From Acetobacter pomorum (GTDB lineage Bacteria; Pseudomonadota; Alphaproteobacteria; Acetobacterales; Acetobacteraceae), in the NCBI RefSeq assembly GCF_002738225.1, contig NZ_PEBQ01000057.1, forward strand, positions 1 through 64,000: a DNA stretch of 64,000 bases, given 5' to 3'. The notes beneath the pieces are model-generated. The model did not search any database. It worked only from the letters and a program-made list of their open reading frames with translations, and had not been told where the DNA came from. Numbering within the stretch: the stretch's first letter is position 1; each line of letters starts with the position of its first letter. Positions 33,531-42,896 of the stretch are shown piece by piece. The translations under genes and the position numbers were made by a program.

Positions 33531-35770
33531 TAAAGGGGTTTTCCATCCGTAGGGGCTTGCGTGTTCTGGCCGCTGGGTGCGCCTTGGCTGTGCTGGCGGG
33601 TTTTGGCACATGCTCTGCGCCCGCCAAAGCAGATACCACGCCGCCCGCCGCGTTTAACGCACCGCAGCCGCCGGTTATTATGCCCGCACCCAGCACCCTG
33701 CAAACGGATGGATCCGCTTTTGCCCTGCCCGCCAGATGGCAGGTGATTTGGCAAAGCCCCCCCACCCCACTTTTAACCCGCGCCGTGCAGCGCTTTGCAA
33801 ACCGCATGAGCATAGTGGCCGGGCAGACTGTTTCTGTTGAAAATGCGGGAAAAGACAAAAACACTTTCCCCATTCACATTCAGTATGCGCGTGAGGCCAC
33901 GTTTCCCGCCCCCACCATGCGGGAGGATTATACGCTGGATGTGGGGCCTGATGGCATAACCCTTACCGCACAAGGCCCTGCCGGTGTGCTGCACGGCCTT
34001 GCCAGCCTTGTGCAACTTGTGCGGCGTGAGGCCACAGGTCCCGTTATGGCGCAGGCGCATATTCAGGATAGCCCGCGTTTTACATGGCGGGGGCTAATGC
34101 TGGATGTCAGCCGTCATTTCATGTCCATCCCCACCGTTGAGCGGCAGATTGATGCCATGGAAATGGTGAAACTGAACGTGCTGCACCTGCATCTTTCAGA
34201 TGGCGCGGCATTTCGGGTAGAAAGCAGGCATTACCCACGCCTGCAAAAAATCAGCAGCCACGGGCAGTATTACACGCAGGCCGAAATCCGTAATCTGGTG
34301 CGCTATGCGGCAGACAGGGGTATTCGCATTGTGCCGGAGTTTGATACGCCGGGGCACAGCTTTGCCATGCTGCTGGCCTACCCGCAATACGCCTCTGTCC
34401 TGCCCATGAACACGACAGACCGCGCCGAGATCAACCGCGCGGCGCTGGACCCCACAAACCCCGCCACCTACACTTTTGTGCGCGGCCTGTATGCTGAAAT
34501 GTCCGCCCTGTTCCCGGACCCTGTGTTCCATATTGGTGGGGATGAGGTAGTGGCCAAACAATGGACACTCACCCCCCGCATTGCGCACTACATGCAGGCG
34601 CATCATTTTGCCACACCGGCTGATCTGCAAGCCAGTTTTACAAACCGCGTGGCGCAGATGCTCAAAGCCGATGGCAAAACCGTTATGGGGTGGGATGAGA
34701 TATTGGCCGCCAGCGTGCCACCCCACACCATTATAGAAAGCTGGCGCGGCCCGGCCAACACGGCAAAGGCAGCAGAGGCAGGCCTGCCGGTGGTGGTTTC
34801 CGGCCCTTATTATCTGGACAGGCTGCTCCCGGCCTCCGCCTATTATGAGACAGACCCGCTGGATACCCGCAAGGATGCCGCAGAGGCACAGGCCGCAGCC
34901 CAGACAACCGGCCCCGGCGGCACCATTGCCACCCCAACAGACACCAAACCCGAAGCCCCTGTGCCCCCTTTAACAGAACAGCAGAAAACCCTGATACTGG
35001 GGGCCGAAGGTGCCTTATGGACAGAGGTAGTGGATGAAGACATGCTGGATGCCCGTCTGTGGCCCCGCATGGCCGCCGTGGCGGAGCGCTTTTGGTCCAC
35101 CCCGCAAAACTGCGTACCCCAAACCCTGTATGGCAGGCTGGCCGTAACGCGGGACAAACTGGACCTTCTGGGCCTGAAAAGCCGTGAGGATGCCGATACC
35201 CTGCTAGACCGCCTGGCAGCGGGAGAGACACAGGTCCCGCGCGTGCTGCTCAGTGCTGTTTCCCCCATCCGCAATTACGCCCATAACCATGAGTTTTTAC
35301 AAATTCGCCATAAGCAGACAGCCACGGAACAGGATTTGAACACACCGGCAGACATTGCCAGCCCGGACAGTTTTGAGGCTGAAAAGTTTAATGCCGCAGC
35401 TGTCGCTTTTGTAAACGGCAAGGTGGAACTGCGGCCGGAACTGGAACGGCAACTCACAATCTGGGCGGCGAATGATGCCGCATTCAATCAGGTTGCAGCC
35501 CGCCATGCGGCCCTTACGCCAGCACTGGGGGCATCTGCCCAGCTGGCAGCCCTTGCCCGCGCCGGACTGGCCGCACTGGGCACAGAACGCACCCCCGGCT
35601 GGCGTGAACAGGCGCGAAAAGCATTGGAGAGCGCACGCAAGGATATTGCGGCTTCATCCTCCATTCATGTTGTCACCAACACGCCCCAACCTGCGGGAGA
35701 CCTGATCCAACGCATTGTGCCGGGCGTGGAAGCTCTGGTAACGCGGGAGGGTGGATTAACCCTGCCCTGA
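33527..35770 (+). CDS. GH20 beta-N-acetylhexosaminidase, secreted
   Basis: A 747-residue protein. A signal peptide (hydrophobic stretch to about residue 25, then CSAPAKA) sends it to the periplasm. TWRGLMLDVSRHF starts the catalytic barrel, and VFHIGGDEVVAKQW holds the Asp-Glu pair (about 339-340) that defines substrate-assisted GH20 catalysis. MGWDEILAAS and GAEGALWTE follow. A Pro/Thr-rich insertion near residues 450-485 interrupts the barrel. Its ATG overlaps the kinase stop (ATGA). It should free GlcNAc from peptidoglycan fragments or chitin-like chains for the co-encoded transporter. Confidence 0.88.
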   Translation: MIKGFSIRRGLRVLAAGCALAVLAGFGTCSAPAKADTTPPAAFNAPQPPVIMPAPSTLQTDGSAFALPARWQVIWQSPPTPLLTRAVQRFANRMSIVAGQTVSVENAGKDKNTFPIHIQYAREATFPAPTMREDYTLDVGPDGITLTAQGPAGVLHGLASLVQLVRREATGPVMAQAHIQDSPRFTWRGLMLDVSRHFMSIPTVERQIDAMEMVKLNVLHLHLSDGAAFRVESRHYPRLQKISSHGQYYTQAEIRNLVRYAADRGIRIVPEFDTPGHSFAMLLAYPQYASVLPMNTTDRAEINRAALDPTNPATYTFVRGLYAEMSALFPDPVFHIGGDEVVAKQWTLTPRIAHYMQAHHFATPADLQASFTNRVAQMLKADGKTVMGWDEILAASVPPHTIIESWRGPANTAKAAEAGLPVVVSGPYYLDRLLPASAYYETDPLDTRKDAAEAQAAAQTTGPGGTIATPTDTKPEAPVPPLTEQQKTLILGAEGALWTEVVDEDMLDARLWPRMAAVAERFWSTPQNCVPQTLYGRLAVTRDKLDLLGLKSREDADTLLDRLAAGETQVPRVLLSAVSPIRNYAHNHEFLQIRHKQTATEQDLNTPADIASPDSFEAEKFNAAAVAFVNGKVELRPELERQLTIWAANDAAFNQVAARHAALTPALGASAQLAALARAGLAALGTERTPGWREQARKALESARKDIAASSSIHVVTNTPQPAGDLIQRIVPGVEALVTREGGLTLP

Positions 35771-35826
35771 ACACGCTTTTTTGCAAATACGTTGCCAGCC
35801 CATACCAGGCCACACATACGGAAAGA

Positions 35827-36588
35827 CTATTCCGGCTGCGGGGGGCATAAATCCCACGGCACAACGGCATTTTCCACCCGGCGTGTTGTCACGCCATAAG
35901 TTTGGCGCACCATCTCATCCGTCAGGCTGGCAGGGGGAATGGTGTGGCGGATGCGCCCCTGCTGCATCAGCACCAGCGTTTTGCAAAAACGTGTGGCCAG
36001 TAGCAGATCATGCAGCACCACCACAACGCATGTGCCCTGTGCCGCCAGTTTGCAAAACACCTGCATAACCGCCAGAGCATGGGCTGGGTCCAGCGCTGCC
36101 ACGGGTTCATCTGCCAGCAAAATGGGGGCCTGCACTGCCAAGGCACGCGCCAGCATCAGGCGTGCACGCTCCCCGCCAGAAAGCTGGCTGGCCGGGCGCG
36201 CAGCCAAACCCTGTAACCCCACTTCTGCCAAAGCCTGCGCCACTGCCGGATGTTGCAAAGCCTGAGCAGGAGATTCCCCATACGGCAGGCGGCCAAGTGA
36301 TGCCACCTCCCGCACCGGCATGGGCGGAAAAGGCGGTACATCTTGCGGCATATACGCCATACACCGCGCACGTTGGGCCAGTGTAAGCTGTGGCAGGGGC
36401 GCGCCATCACACATCACCTGCCCCTGCGAGGCAGGTAGCAACCCGGCCATAACACGCAATAATGTGCTTTTACCTGCACCATTGGGGCCTATCAGCCCGG
36501 TTACGCTGCCTGCTTCAAACCTTATGCTGGCGGCATGGAGCAAATGTGCCCCATCTATGCTGAAGCCCACATTCCGCACATCCAGCAT
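35827..36588 (-). CDS. btuD: Cobalamin ABC transporter ATP-binding protein
   Basis: A 253-residue ATPase of the iron-siderophore/B12 import class. GLIGPNGAGKST (residues 32-43) is Walker A, QLSGGERARLMLARAL the ABC signature, and PILLADEPVAALD Walker B. It is the last gene of the riboswitch-controlled operon, overlapping btuC by one base. Function as BtuD is inferred from that context; the protein alone would fit any FecE/HmuV-type ATPase. Confidence 0.85.
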   Translation of the reverse strand: MLDVRNVGFSIDGAHLLHAASIRFEAGSVTGLIGPNGAGKSTLLRVMAGLLPASQGQVMCDGAPLPQLTLAQRARCMAYMPQDVPPFPPMPVREVASLGRLPYGESPAQALQHPAVAQALAEVGLQGLAARPASQLSGGERARLMLARALAVQAPILLADEPVAALDPAHALAVMQVFCKLAAQGTCVVVVLHDLLLATRFCKTLVLMQQGRIRHTIPPASLTDEMVRQTYGVTTRRVENAVVPWDLCPPQPE

Positions 36589-37595
36589 TACAGCATATTC
36601 CGTTTTCTAAACAGGATAACACGGTGGAAGAACACCGGCGCCCCCACCAGAGCCGTGACCACACCCAACTGTAGCTCCGTGCGCCCGGCCATGAGCCTTA
36701 CGGCCAGATCAGCCGCCAGCAAAAGGACTGCACCGCCCAAAAACGCTGGTACCATAAGGCGAGATGGCCGATGCCCCGCCAAGGGCCGCAGCAAATGCGG
36801 CACCACCAGCCCCACAAACCCGATAGCGCCAGAAACCGCAACGCAGGAGCCAACAGCCAAGGCCGTGCCCACAACTACGCGCATTTGCACGCCCCCCAAA
36901 CCCCCAAGCCGAAAGCCGAGGCTCTGGGCTACATCTTCCCCCATTGTCAGCGCATCCAGAGCGCGGCCACAGCCCATAAGCAGGGCACAACCTGCCACCA
37001 CACCGGGCAGCGCCAGCAGCACATCATTCAGTGTGCGGTCTGTTAAAGACCCCATAAGCCAATGCATGATTTCAAACGTGGCATAGGGGCTGGGCACAAG
37101 GTTCAGCACCAATGCGGTTAGGGCGGCTGTAAAACTGCTTACCGCTGCACCAGCCAGCAGCAGCACCAATGCGCCACCGCGCCCCACCAGCGCCACTAGC
37201 AGCACAGCCGTAAGCAATGCGCCCATAAGCCCACCCAGCGGCAAAAAGGGCGCTGCAATTTGAAAAAGCCCTGTATAAAACACGCAAACAGCCCCAAGGG
37301 CCGCTCCGCCAGAAACCCCTAAAAGCCCCGGATCAGCCAGCGGATTGCGCAAATAGCCTTGCAGCACTGCACCACTTAGCCCCAGCGTGCCCCCCACCAT
37401 AAGGGCCAGCAACATACGCGGCAGGCGCAACTGCCCCATAATGACCGCCCCTATGGAATGTGCGCCAGACCACCAATCGGCCAACGCCGCAGGCACATTA
37501 ATGCTGCTTTCCCCCCACCATAGGGAGGCCACAGCCATAACAGCCACCACCACCACCAGCAGCGTGTTCAGCACAACGGGGCGCAGGGGCTTCAT
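36588..37595 (-). CDS. btuC: Cobalamin ABC transporter permease (FecCD family)
   Basis: A 335-residue inner-membrane protein with about ten helices. GQLRLPRMLLALMVGGTLG and LSGAVLQGYLRNPLADPGLLGVSGGAALGA are the FecCD N-terminal hallmarks. GAIGFVGLVVPHLLRPLAG is the cytoplasmic coupling loop with the EAA-like pattern. The start overlaps the btuF stop (ATGA). It forms the channel for B12 delivered by BtuF. Confidence 0.87.
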   Translation of the reverse strand: MKPLRPVVLNTLLVVVVAVMAVASLWWGESSINVPAALADWWSGAHSIGAVIMGQLRLPRMLLALMVGGTLGLSGAVLQGYLRNPLADPGLLGVSGGAALGAVCVFYTGLFQIAAPFLPLGGLMGALLTAVLLVALVGRGGALVLLLAGAAVSSFTAALTALVLNLVPSPYATFEIMHWLMGSLTDRTLNDVLLALPGVVAGCALLMGCGRALDALTMGEDVAQSLGFRLGGLGGVQMRVVVGTALAVGSCVAVSGAIGFVGLVVPHLLRPLAGHRPSRLMVPAFLGGAVLLLAADLAVRLMAGRTELQLGVVTALVGAPVFFHRVILFRKRNML

Positions 37596-38521
37596 GGTTG
37601 GGTCTCCTTTGCCGGAAGCTGGGCGAGAGGTGTGCGCCGGGTTTGCATGTTTTCAGCAACATGCCTTGCAGCATCTGCCACAACGCCATCACGCGCATGG
37701 CGCAGCGTGGCTACGGCATCCAGCGTTTGCGGCAGCCCGCACAGCCACAAACGCGCGGGCACATCCACCACATGCGGTGGCGCAAACATGGCCAGCATAA
37801 CCGGGTTGGAGAGCATGGCCTGCGCAAGAGATTGGCCGGGGCCAGAAGGATCACGCACTAATAAATCCGGGTGGTAGGCCAAAAGCACCTCCAGCGGCAC
37901 ACGCCCGCCCAGCGGTGGCGTGCCAGCCGTGGTGGCAAAGTTGCGCAAACCGGCATGGGCCAGCACATCATCTGGCAAACTATGGGCATGCACCACAAAG
38001 CCGTTGGCCTCGTACACCACGGCTATGGGGTCTGACATCTGGCGCGTAGTGGCCAGCTCCGCCAACCGGGCCTGAAAGGCCGCTACAAGTTGCCGCCCGC
38101 GTTCTGGGTGGCCCACCGCATTGGCAACCTGCATGATCTGATCAGGAATATCCGCCAAAGAGGATGCAGGTGGCAACGTCAGCACCTTAGCACCTACCTC
38201 CTTTGCCGCGCGCACGGCCAGGCGTGCGGTAAAGCGGCCTGCCAGCACCACATCCGGCCTAGCTGCCAGAACTGTTTCTGCCGTGGACTGTAACACCGGC
38301 ACATCCTGCGCCTGCGCGCACAAGGCAGATTCCGTGCAATCCCGCGCAAGGGTGGAAACGCCTATAATATCCTTGTGGTCTGCCAGCATAAGGGCCAGCT
38401 GATCTGTGCACAGATTAAGCGAGGCCACACGCTCCGCCCATGCGGCACCGGGCACAGGCCCTGCAAGGGCTGCCCCCAGCACGCACATAACCACCCGACG
38501 AAGGAACACGGAAAAACGCAT
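37592..38521 (-). CDS. btuF: Cobalamin-binding periplasmic protein
   Basis: A 309-residue protein with a signal peptide ending near GAAWA (residue 28). RVASLNLCTDQLALMLADHKDIIGVSTLA opens the TroA/BtuF fold, and GRVPLEVLLAYHPDLLV belongs to the second lobe. The fold is that of helical-backbone (cluster A-II) binding proteins for B12, haem or siderophores. Its start overlaps the btuB stop by one base, and the riboswitch upstream points to cobalamin or cobinamide. Confidence 0.83.
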   Translation of the reverse strand: MRFSVFLRRVVMCVLGAALAGPVPGAAWAERVASLNLCTDQLALMLADHKDIIGVSTLARDCTESALCAQAQDVPVLQSTAETVLAARPDVVLAGRFTARLAVRAAKEVGAKVLTLPPASSLADIPDQIMQVANAVGHPERGRQLVAAFQARLAELATTRQMSDPIAVVYEANGFVVHAHSLPDDVLAHAGLRNFATTAGTPPLGGRVPLEVLLAYHPDLLVRDPSGPGQSLAQAMLSNPVMLAMFAPPHVVDVPARLWLCGLPQTLDAVATLRHARDGVVADAARHVAENMQTRRTPLAQLPAKETQP

Positions 38522-40710
38522 CAGTAATTCAGCGTAAAGCCGCCATAGCCTGCGCGGCCGGGCTGAAGGTAGCCAATAGGGCTTTCATACTGGCGGTTGA
38601 GCAGGTTATCTGCCCGCGCAAACACCGTAACATAGCGGTTAATTTTATAACTGGCTGCCAGATCTATGGTGAAATATCCGTGGTCTTTGCCGCATGTGCT
38701 GCAATACTGGTACGTATCGGAAATAACCGGCATATCGCGCGAGCCACTGACATATAGAATATTGCCCGAAAGCGAGAGCCCATCCACCGGCTGCCATGTG
38801 GTGTTGAAATTGAACTTGTGCTGCGGGCGGCGCTGGAGCACCTGCCCGGTAGAGGCATCCCGCGCGTGAGTCCATGTATAGTTCAGGTTGAAATCCAGCG
38901 TATCCAGCGCTTTCCAGTCCAGATACGCTTCTACGCCATACATGCGCGCACGGGCCACGTTATCGTAGGAATAGGTGGAATAATAATTCTCATACGAGCT
39001 AACAGACTGGATAAGATTACGCACGTGGTTTTCATACCATGTGGCGCCAAAATGCAGTTTGTCATGCGCAAGTGTCTGCTCCACCCCTACGTCATAGCCT
39101 ATCAGGCGTTCGGCCCGCAGGTTGGGGTTGCCTTTTTCTGCATAGCTGGTGGAAATCTGGTTGGCAAAAAGCTGATACAGGGAAGGACCATGAAAGCCGC
39201 TGCCCGCGCTGGCCTTGATAACCGTGCCACTGTGCGGAATATGAATGGCTGGGGCCACGCGCCACGTCACATAATTGCCGTAGCGGGAATTGGCATCATA
39301 CCGGATATTGGCCGCGCCATATAAAATCTTGTTCCAGTTGCCCTGATACTGCCCATACCCTGCTGTGGTATCCATGCCAGCACTGGTGTTGAACGGTGTG
39401 GAAGATGGCGCACTGTTGCCCTGGCTGGAATTGAACGTATCATGAAAATGCTCCGCCCCCACAAGCAGAGATCCGTATTTGTCCAGATTAACGGTGCCGT
39501 GCCAGTCTATTTTAATGCGGCTGGTGCGGTAATATGTGGGGTCATACTGCAAGGCGTCACCTTCAAGCGTGGTGCCGGTTTCTGTCCAGCTTCTACGCCC
39601 TGTCATATACCCTAGCCCGATGACCTGATCGAACTTGCCCCCGAATGAGGACAGATGCGCTGTGCCCCGCACAATGGCCTGATTTTGCGTGGTATGCTCA
39701 CGCTCATTTGCCACATCACCATAATAGCCAAGGCGGCTGTAATATTCATCTTCCATATTATAGGCGGTGTAGGTGTGCATGTTGCTCTGGATTAGCCGTG
39801 CCGTAAGCCCCACATCAAAATTACGGGTAACATCATAACCAAGGCGAATATTGGCGGAGCGGTTATCGTTTCTGTCTCCGCGGTGGCGCTGTTCCTTGTC
39901 CGCGCCAAAATAGCGCCCGATATAACGCGGGATTTCATGAAAACCATCTTGCCGGTAATGGGAAAGCTCAACATTGTAATGGAACTTGCCCTTGCTGCCA
40001 CGCGCGCCAATAACCTGGTTGAACGTGCCGTAAGATCCACCTTCCACCCGCACAAAAGGCGTAAACCGGCCCTGCCCCTGTGCTGTGGTAATATCTATAA
40101 CCCCGGCCATGGCATCTGCCCCATACAGGCCACTTTGCGGCCCCCGCAGAATTTCTATGCGGCCCATACCATCAGTCACAAACTGGCCGGCATCAAACGC
40201 GCCGGAGCTGGAGCTACCATCATTGATATCCATGCCATCCAGCCGCACCTTGACCTCGTTGGAATTGTTGCCGCGCATGAAGATGGATGTAGTGGTGCCA
40301 AACCCGCCCGAACGCACCACATTCAGCCCCGGCTGGCGGGCCAGAATATCTGTTAACGTGCGGCGCTGCTGGGTAAGAATCTGCTTTTCTGTAATGATTG
40401 TCATGGCCGTGCCAATTTCATCCGCCCGCATGGGCCGGCGTGCGGCGCTGACTGTTACATAATCCGGGTACGCCTGTGTGTTGCGCACCTGCACAGGCTG
40501 CACGCCCTGCCCTGCGGCGGGTTGCGCCAAAGTGGCGGCCCCGGTGGCATGATGTGCCGCCTGCTGGGCAGAGGGTGGAGCAGCTTTGGCTGCAACAGTA
40601 TTTTTGCCTGTAGGTGCGGGTGTAAGGCCGGGCGTATCTGCGGCCATAACGGCAGAGGTTTCTGCCAGCAACAGGGATGAGCCGGCAAGCAAAAGAGTTT
40701 TCAGGCGCAT
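38521..40710 (-). CDS. btuB: TonB-dependent cobalamin receptor
   Basis: A 729-residue outer-membrane receptor. A signal peptide (first 23 residues, ending VMA) precedes a low-complexity linker, then a TonB-box-like DYVTVSAARRPM and the plug domain (SIFMRGNNSNEVKVRLDGMDIND, RIEILRGPQSGLYGADAMAG). The barrel ends GYGGFTLNY with the terminal aromatic residue. The plug matches the BtuB subfamily. It is the first gene after a cobalamin riboswitch, about 150 bases downstream of the aptamer, so B12 should shut the operon off. Confidence 0.9.
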   Translation of the reverse strand: MRLKTLLLAGSSLLLAETSAVMAADTPGLTPAPTGKNTVAAKAAPPSAQQAAHHATGAATLAQPAAGQGVQPVQVRNTQAYPDYVTVSAARRPMRADEIGTAMTIITEKQILTQQRRTLTDILARQPGLNVVRSGGFGTTTSIFMRGNNSNEVKVRLDGMDINDGSSSSGAFDAGQFVTDGMGRIEILRGPQSGLYGADAMAGVIDITTAQGQGRFTPFVRVEGGSYGTFNQVIGARGSKGKFHYNVELSHYRQDGFHEIPRYIGRYFGADKEQRHRGDRNDNRSANIRLGYDVTRNFDVGLTARLIQSNMHTYTAYNMEDEYYSRLGYYGDVANEREHTTQNQAIVRGTAHLSSFGGKFDQVIGLGYMTGRRSWTETGTTLEGDALQYDPTYYRTSRIKIDWHGTVNLDKYGSLLVGAEHFHDTFNSSQGNSAPSSTPFNTSAGMDTTAGYGQYQGNWNKILYGAANIRYDANSRYGNYVTWRVAPAIHIPHSGTVIKASAGSGFHGPSLYQLFANQISTSYAEKGNPNLRAERLIGYDVGVEQTLAHDKLHFGATWYENHVRNLIQSVSSYENYYSTYSYDNVARARMYGVEAYLDWKALDTLDFNLNYTWTHARDASTGQVLQRRPQHKFNFNTTWQPVDGLSLSGNILYVSGSRDMPVISDTYQYCSTCGKDHGYFTIDLAASYKINRYVTVFARADNLLNRQYESPIGYLQPGRAGYGGFTLNY

Positions 40711-40859
40711 GGTCTTTAGGCATCTCTCGGTTTAACAGCGTTGCCACGAGACTTGGCCCGGCTTTTACGCCACAGGAGTACAAACCACCCCAACGGCTGA
40801 CCGCTAGCCCAGCCTGCCAGCACACCCAGGCTGACATGCCCCGTCTGCAACTTTGTGCT

Positions 40860-41064
40860 GATGGCAGGTCTCCTGGATTGCGGTTTTACGATTGTTACAC
40901 CCCTTCCCGGAAAGGTTTGTTCCAGTGGGCCAGCGCCTGCGCGCTGTATGTGCACATCCATGCCGCTTACAGTTGCGGGGACAGCCCAGGAATACCGCAT
41001 AACCATTGCTGGCAATGGTGCGGGCACCTGGTTCCCTTTTCATTCCCCTTTGGGGGAAGCCATC
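40860..41064 (-). promoter_or_regulatory. Cobalamin riboswitch
   Basis: Read on the minus strand the region carries the conserved AdoCbl aptamer. GATGGC at 41059-41064 pairs with GCCATC at 40860-40865 as stem P1. A TTCCCC-GGGGAA hairpin (P2) precedes GAAAAGGGAACCAGGTGCC. GGGCTGTCCCCGCAACTGTA follows, and the B12 box CCAGGAGACCTGCC lies at 40863-40876. The aptamer leads into the btuB leader. The expression platform between 40711 and 40860 contains a CAGCCTG/CAGGCTG pair that may be the switch hairpin. Confidence 0.92.
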
Positions 41065-41124
41065 ATGCGGTGTGGTTTACAGGCTTGGGGGCGCTTGTCA
41101 ACACACGTGCCACCTGCCCGGTTT

Positions 41125-42831
41125 TCAGCCCTCCCGCGGGAGGCGCTGAGACTGAGAGCGGATCACCTGCTCCTCATAATCCAGCTCCTGCTGAAGCTTC
41201 CATTCTGTCTGATCATTAATTTCACGGCGTGATGTCATATCCCGCATAGCCTGGCGTTCTGCCCGCAGCAGTTGCAGGCGCAGGGCCAGTTCCATACGCG
41301 CAGCGCGCAGCGCGCGGTTGCGATCCAGCGGGGTAATGCGGGGTGTTTCATCCTCCTCCTCCAACTGGCTGTGATACAGTTGGTACAAGCGGCCAATCAC
41401 CTCCTGCCGCATGGCTTCATCCACAGGTTGGCCCTCCGCCTTGGCCAATGTTGTCGCACTGGGGTTTAACACCGGTTGGGCACGGGCTTTGGCCAATACG
41501 GCAAGGGCGGCACGTATCAGCTTCTGGCGAGCCATGTTTTCCTCCTGCGCGTTTTCATCCACCGTTTCCTTGGGCAAAAAACGCAGACACAGGGGAATGA
41601 ACACACTGGCCGCCAGCAGGGAAAGAACAATCACACCCGCAGCAGCCACCACCACGGCATCACGCATGGGGAAGGCATCCGTGCCATCCGTACCTTCTGG
41701 CAGGGAAAGCACAGCCGCCAGTGTTACGGCCCCACGCACCCCGGCAAATGTCAGCAACATGCTGCCTGCAAAGTCTGTGGGTTCAAACGGCAAGCTGCCA
41801 ATGCGCGCCACCACCCAGCGGCCGAAAACGGATGTCCATACCCCTGCAAACCGCATGGCCAGCATAATGGCGTATATTTCCACCACAAACAGGCCCACCT
41901 GCCACAAAGCCACATCGTATTTATGGCCCAAAGCCACGCCATGTTGCAGCAGTTCTGGCAATTGCAGGCCCAGAAACAAAAAGATAAGTGCGTTAAAAAC
42001 GTAGCTGACAATTGTCCACACAGTTGTGGCCTGCAGGCGGGTAGCGGTGGCGGTATCTTCTATCATGCCGGAAAGTTTCAGCACCATGCAGCCCGCTACA
42101 GCAGCCAGAATGCCCGAACATTCCACCGCTTCTGCCACCGCGTACATCAAAAACGGCAACAGCAGCACAAAGATGATCTGGGATTGCGGATCATCATACC
42201 CACGGCGCACCAGCACGCGGTTGAGCTTAACGGCCAGCCACGCCACCGCAGCGCCCACCAGCAGGCCACCCAGCGCCACCATTAGGAACGTGCCAAAAGC
42301 CTGCCTGTAGGAGAACTCGCCCGTAAGGGCATCGGCCATGGCAAAGCGAAAGCACACAAGGCCGGAGGCATCGTTAAACAAAGCCTCGCCCGATAAAATC
42401 TGCAACAGCCGGTTGGGCACCTTGCGCCCTTCAATAAGGCTGGAAACTGCCACCGTATCTGTGGGGGAAAGTGCGGCCGCCAGTGTAAAGCAAATGGGCA
42501 GGCCCAGCTCTGGCACAATCCAGTGGATGGCATAGCCACATATCAACGTGCTGAGCACCACAAGCCCAAAGGCCAGAAACAGAATGGGGCCACGCAGTTC
42601 TGCAAACTCACGCAGCGGCATGCGAAAGGAATCTGCAAACAAAAGAGGCGGCAGAAACACAAACATGAACATGGCAGGCTGGAGGGTAACGTGCATACCC
42701 GCCAGTGCTGCAAACACACCCAGAATGATAAGAATAACGGGTTGCGGCACCTTCTGTTTAAACAGGGCCACAAGCAGACTGCTGATTGCCGCCAGCAAAA
42801 GCAGCAGCAGAATGGTTTCTATGGTCAACAT
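41125..42831 (-). CDS. Na+/H+ antiporter, CPA1 family
   Basis: A 568-residue inner-membrane protein with about twelve helices and a soluble C-terminal domain of some 150 residues. FVFLPPLLFADSFRMP, AALSPTDTVAVSSLIEG and LSGEALFNDASGLVCFRFA are the conserved core; the last holds the Asn-Asp ion-binding pair of electroneutral NhaP-type exchangers. The C-terminal tail is charged and possibly coiled. It would export Na+ or K+ against protons, useful for acid and ethanol stress. No terminator separates it from the riboswitch 60 bases on, so some read-through into the btu operon is possible. Confidence 0.85.
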   Translation of the reverse strand: MLTIETILLLLLLAAISSLLVALFKQKVPQPVILIILGVFAALAGMHVTLQPAMFMFVFLPPLLFADSFRMPLREFAELRGPILFLAFGLVVLSTLICGYAIHWIVPELGLPICFTLAAALSPTDTVAVSSLIEGRKVPNRLLQILSGEALFNDASGLVCFRFAMADALTGEFSYRQAFGTFLMVALGGLLVGAAVAWLAVKLNRVLVRRGYDDPQSQIIFVLLLPFLMYAVAEAVECSGILAAVAGCMVLKLSGMIEDTATATRLQATTVWTIVSYVFNALIFLFLGLQLPELLQHGVALGHKYDVALWQVGLFVVEIYAIMLAMRFAGVWTSVFGRWVVARIGSLPFEPTDFAGSMLLTFAGVRGAVTLAAVLSLPEGTDGTDAFPMRDAVVVAAAGVIVLSLLAASVFIPLCLRFLPKETVDENAQEENMARQKLIRAALAVLAKARAQPVLNPSATTLAKAEGQPVDEAMRQEVIGRLYQLYHSQLEEEDETPRITPLDRNRALRAARMELALRLQLLRAERQAMRDMTSRREINDQTEWKLQQELDYEEQVIRSQSQRLPREG

Positions 42832-42896
42832 GGCCTGCGCTCTTTGGGCGTGTTTAGGCGTTTATGCAACGAACATTCGCACAAAACACACCCGCT

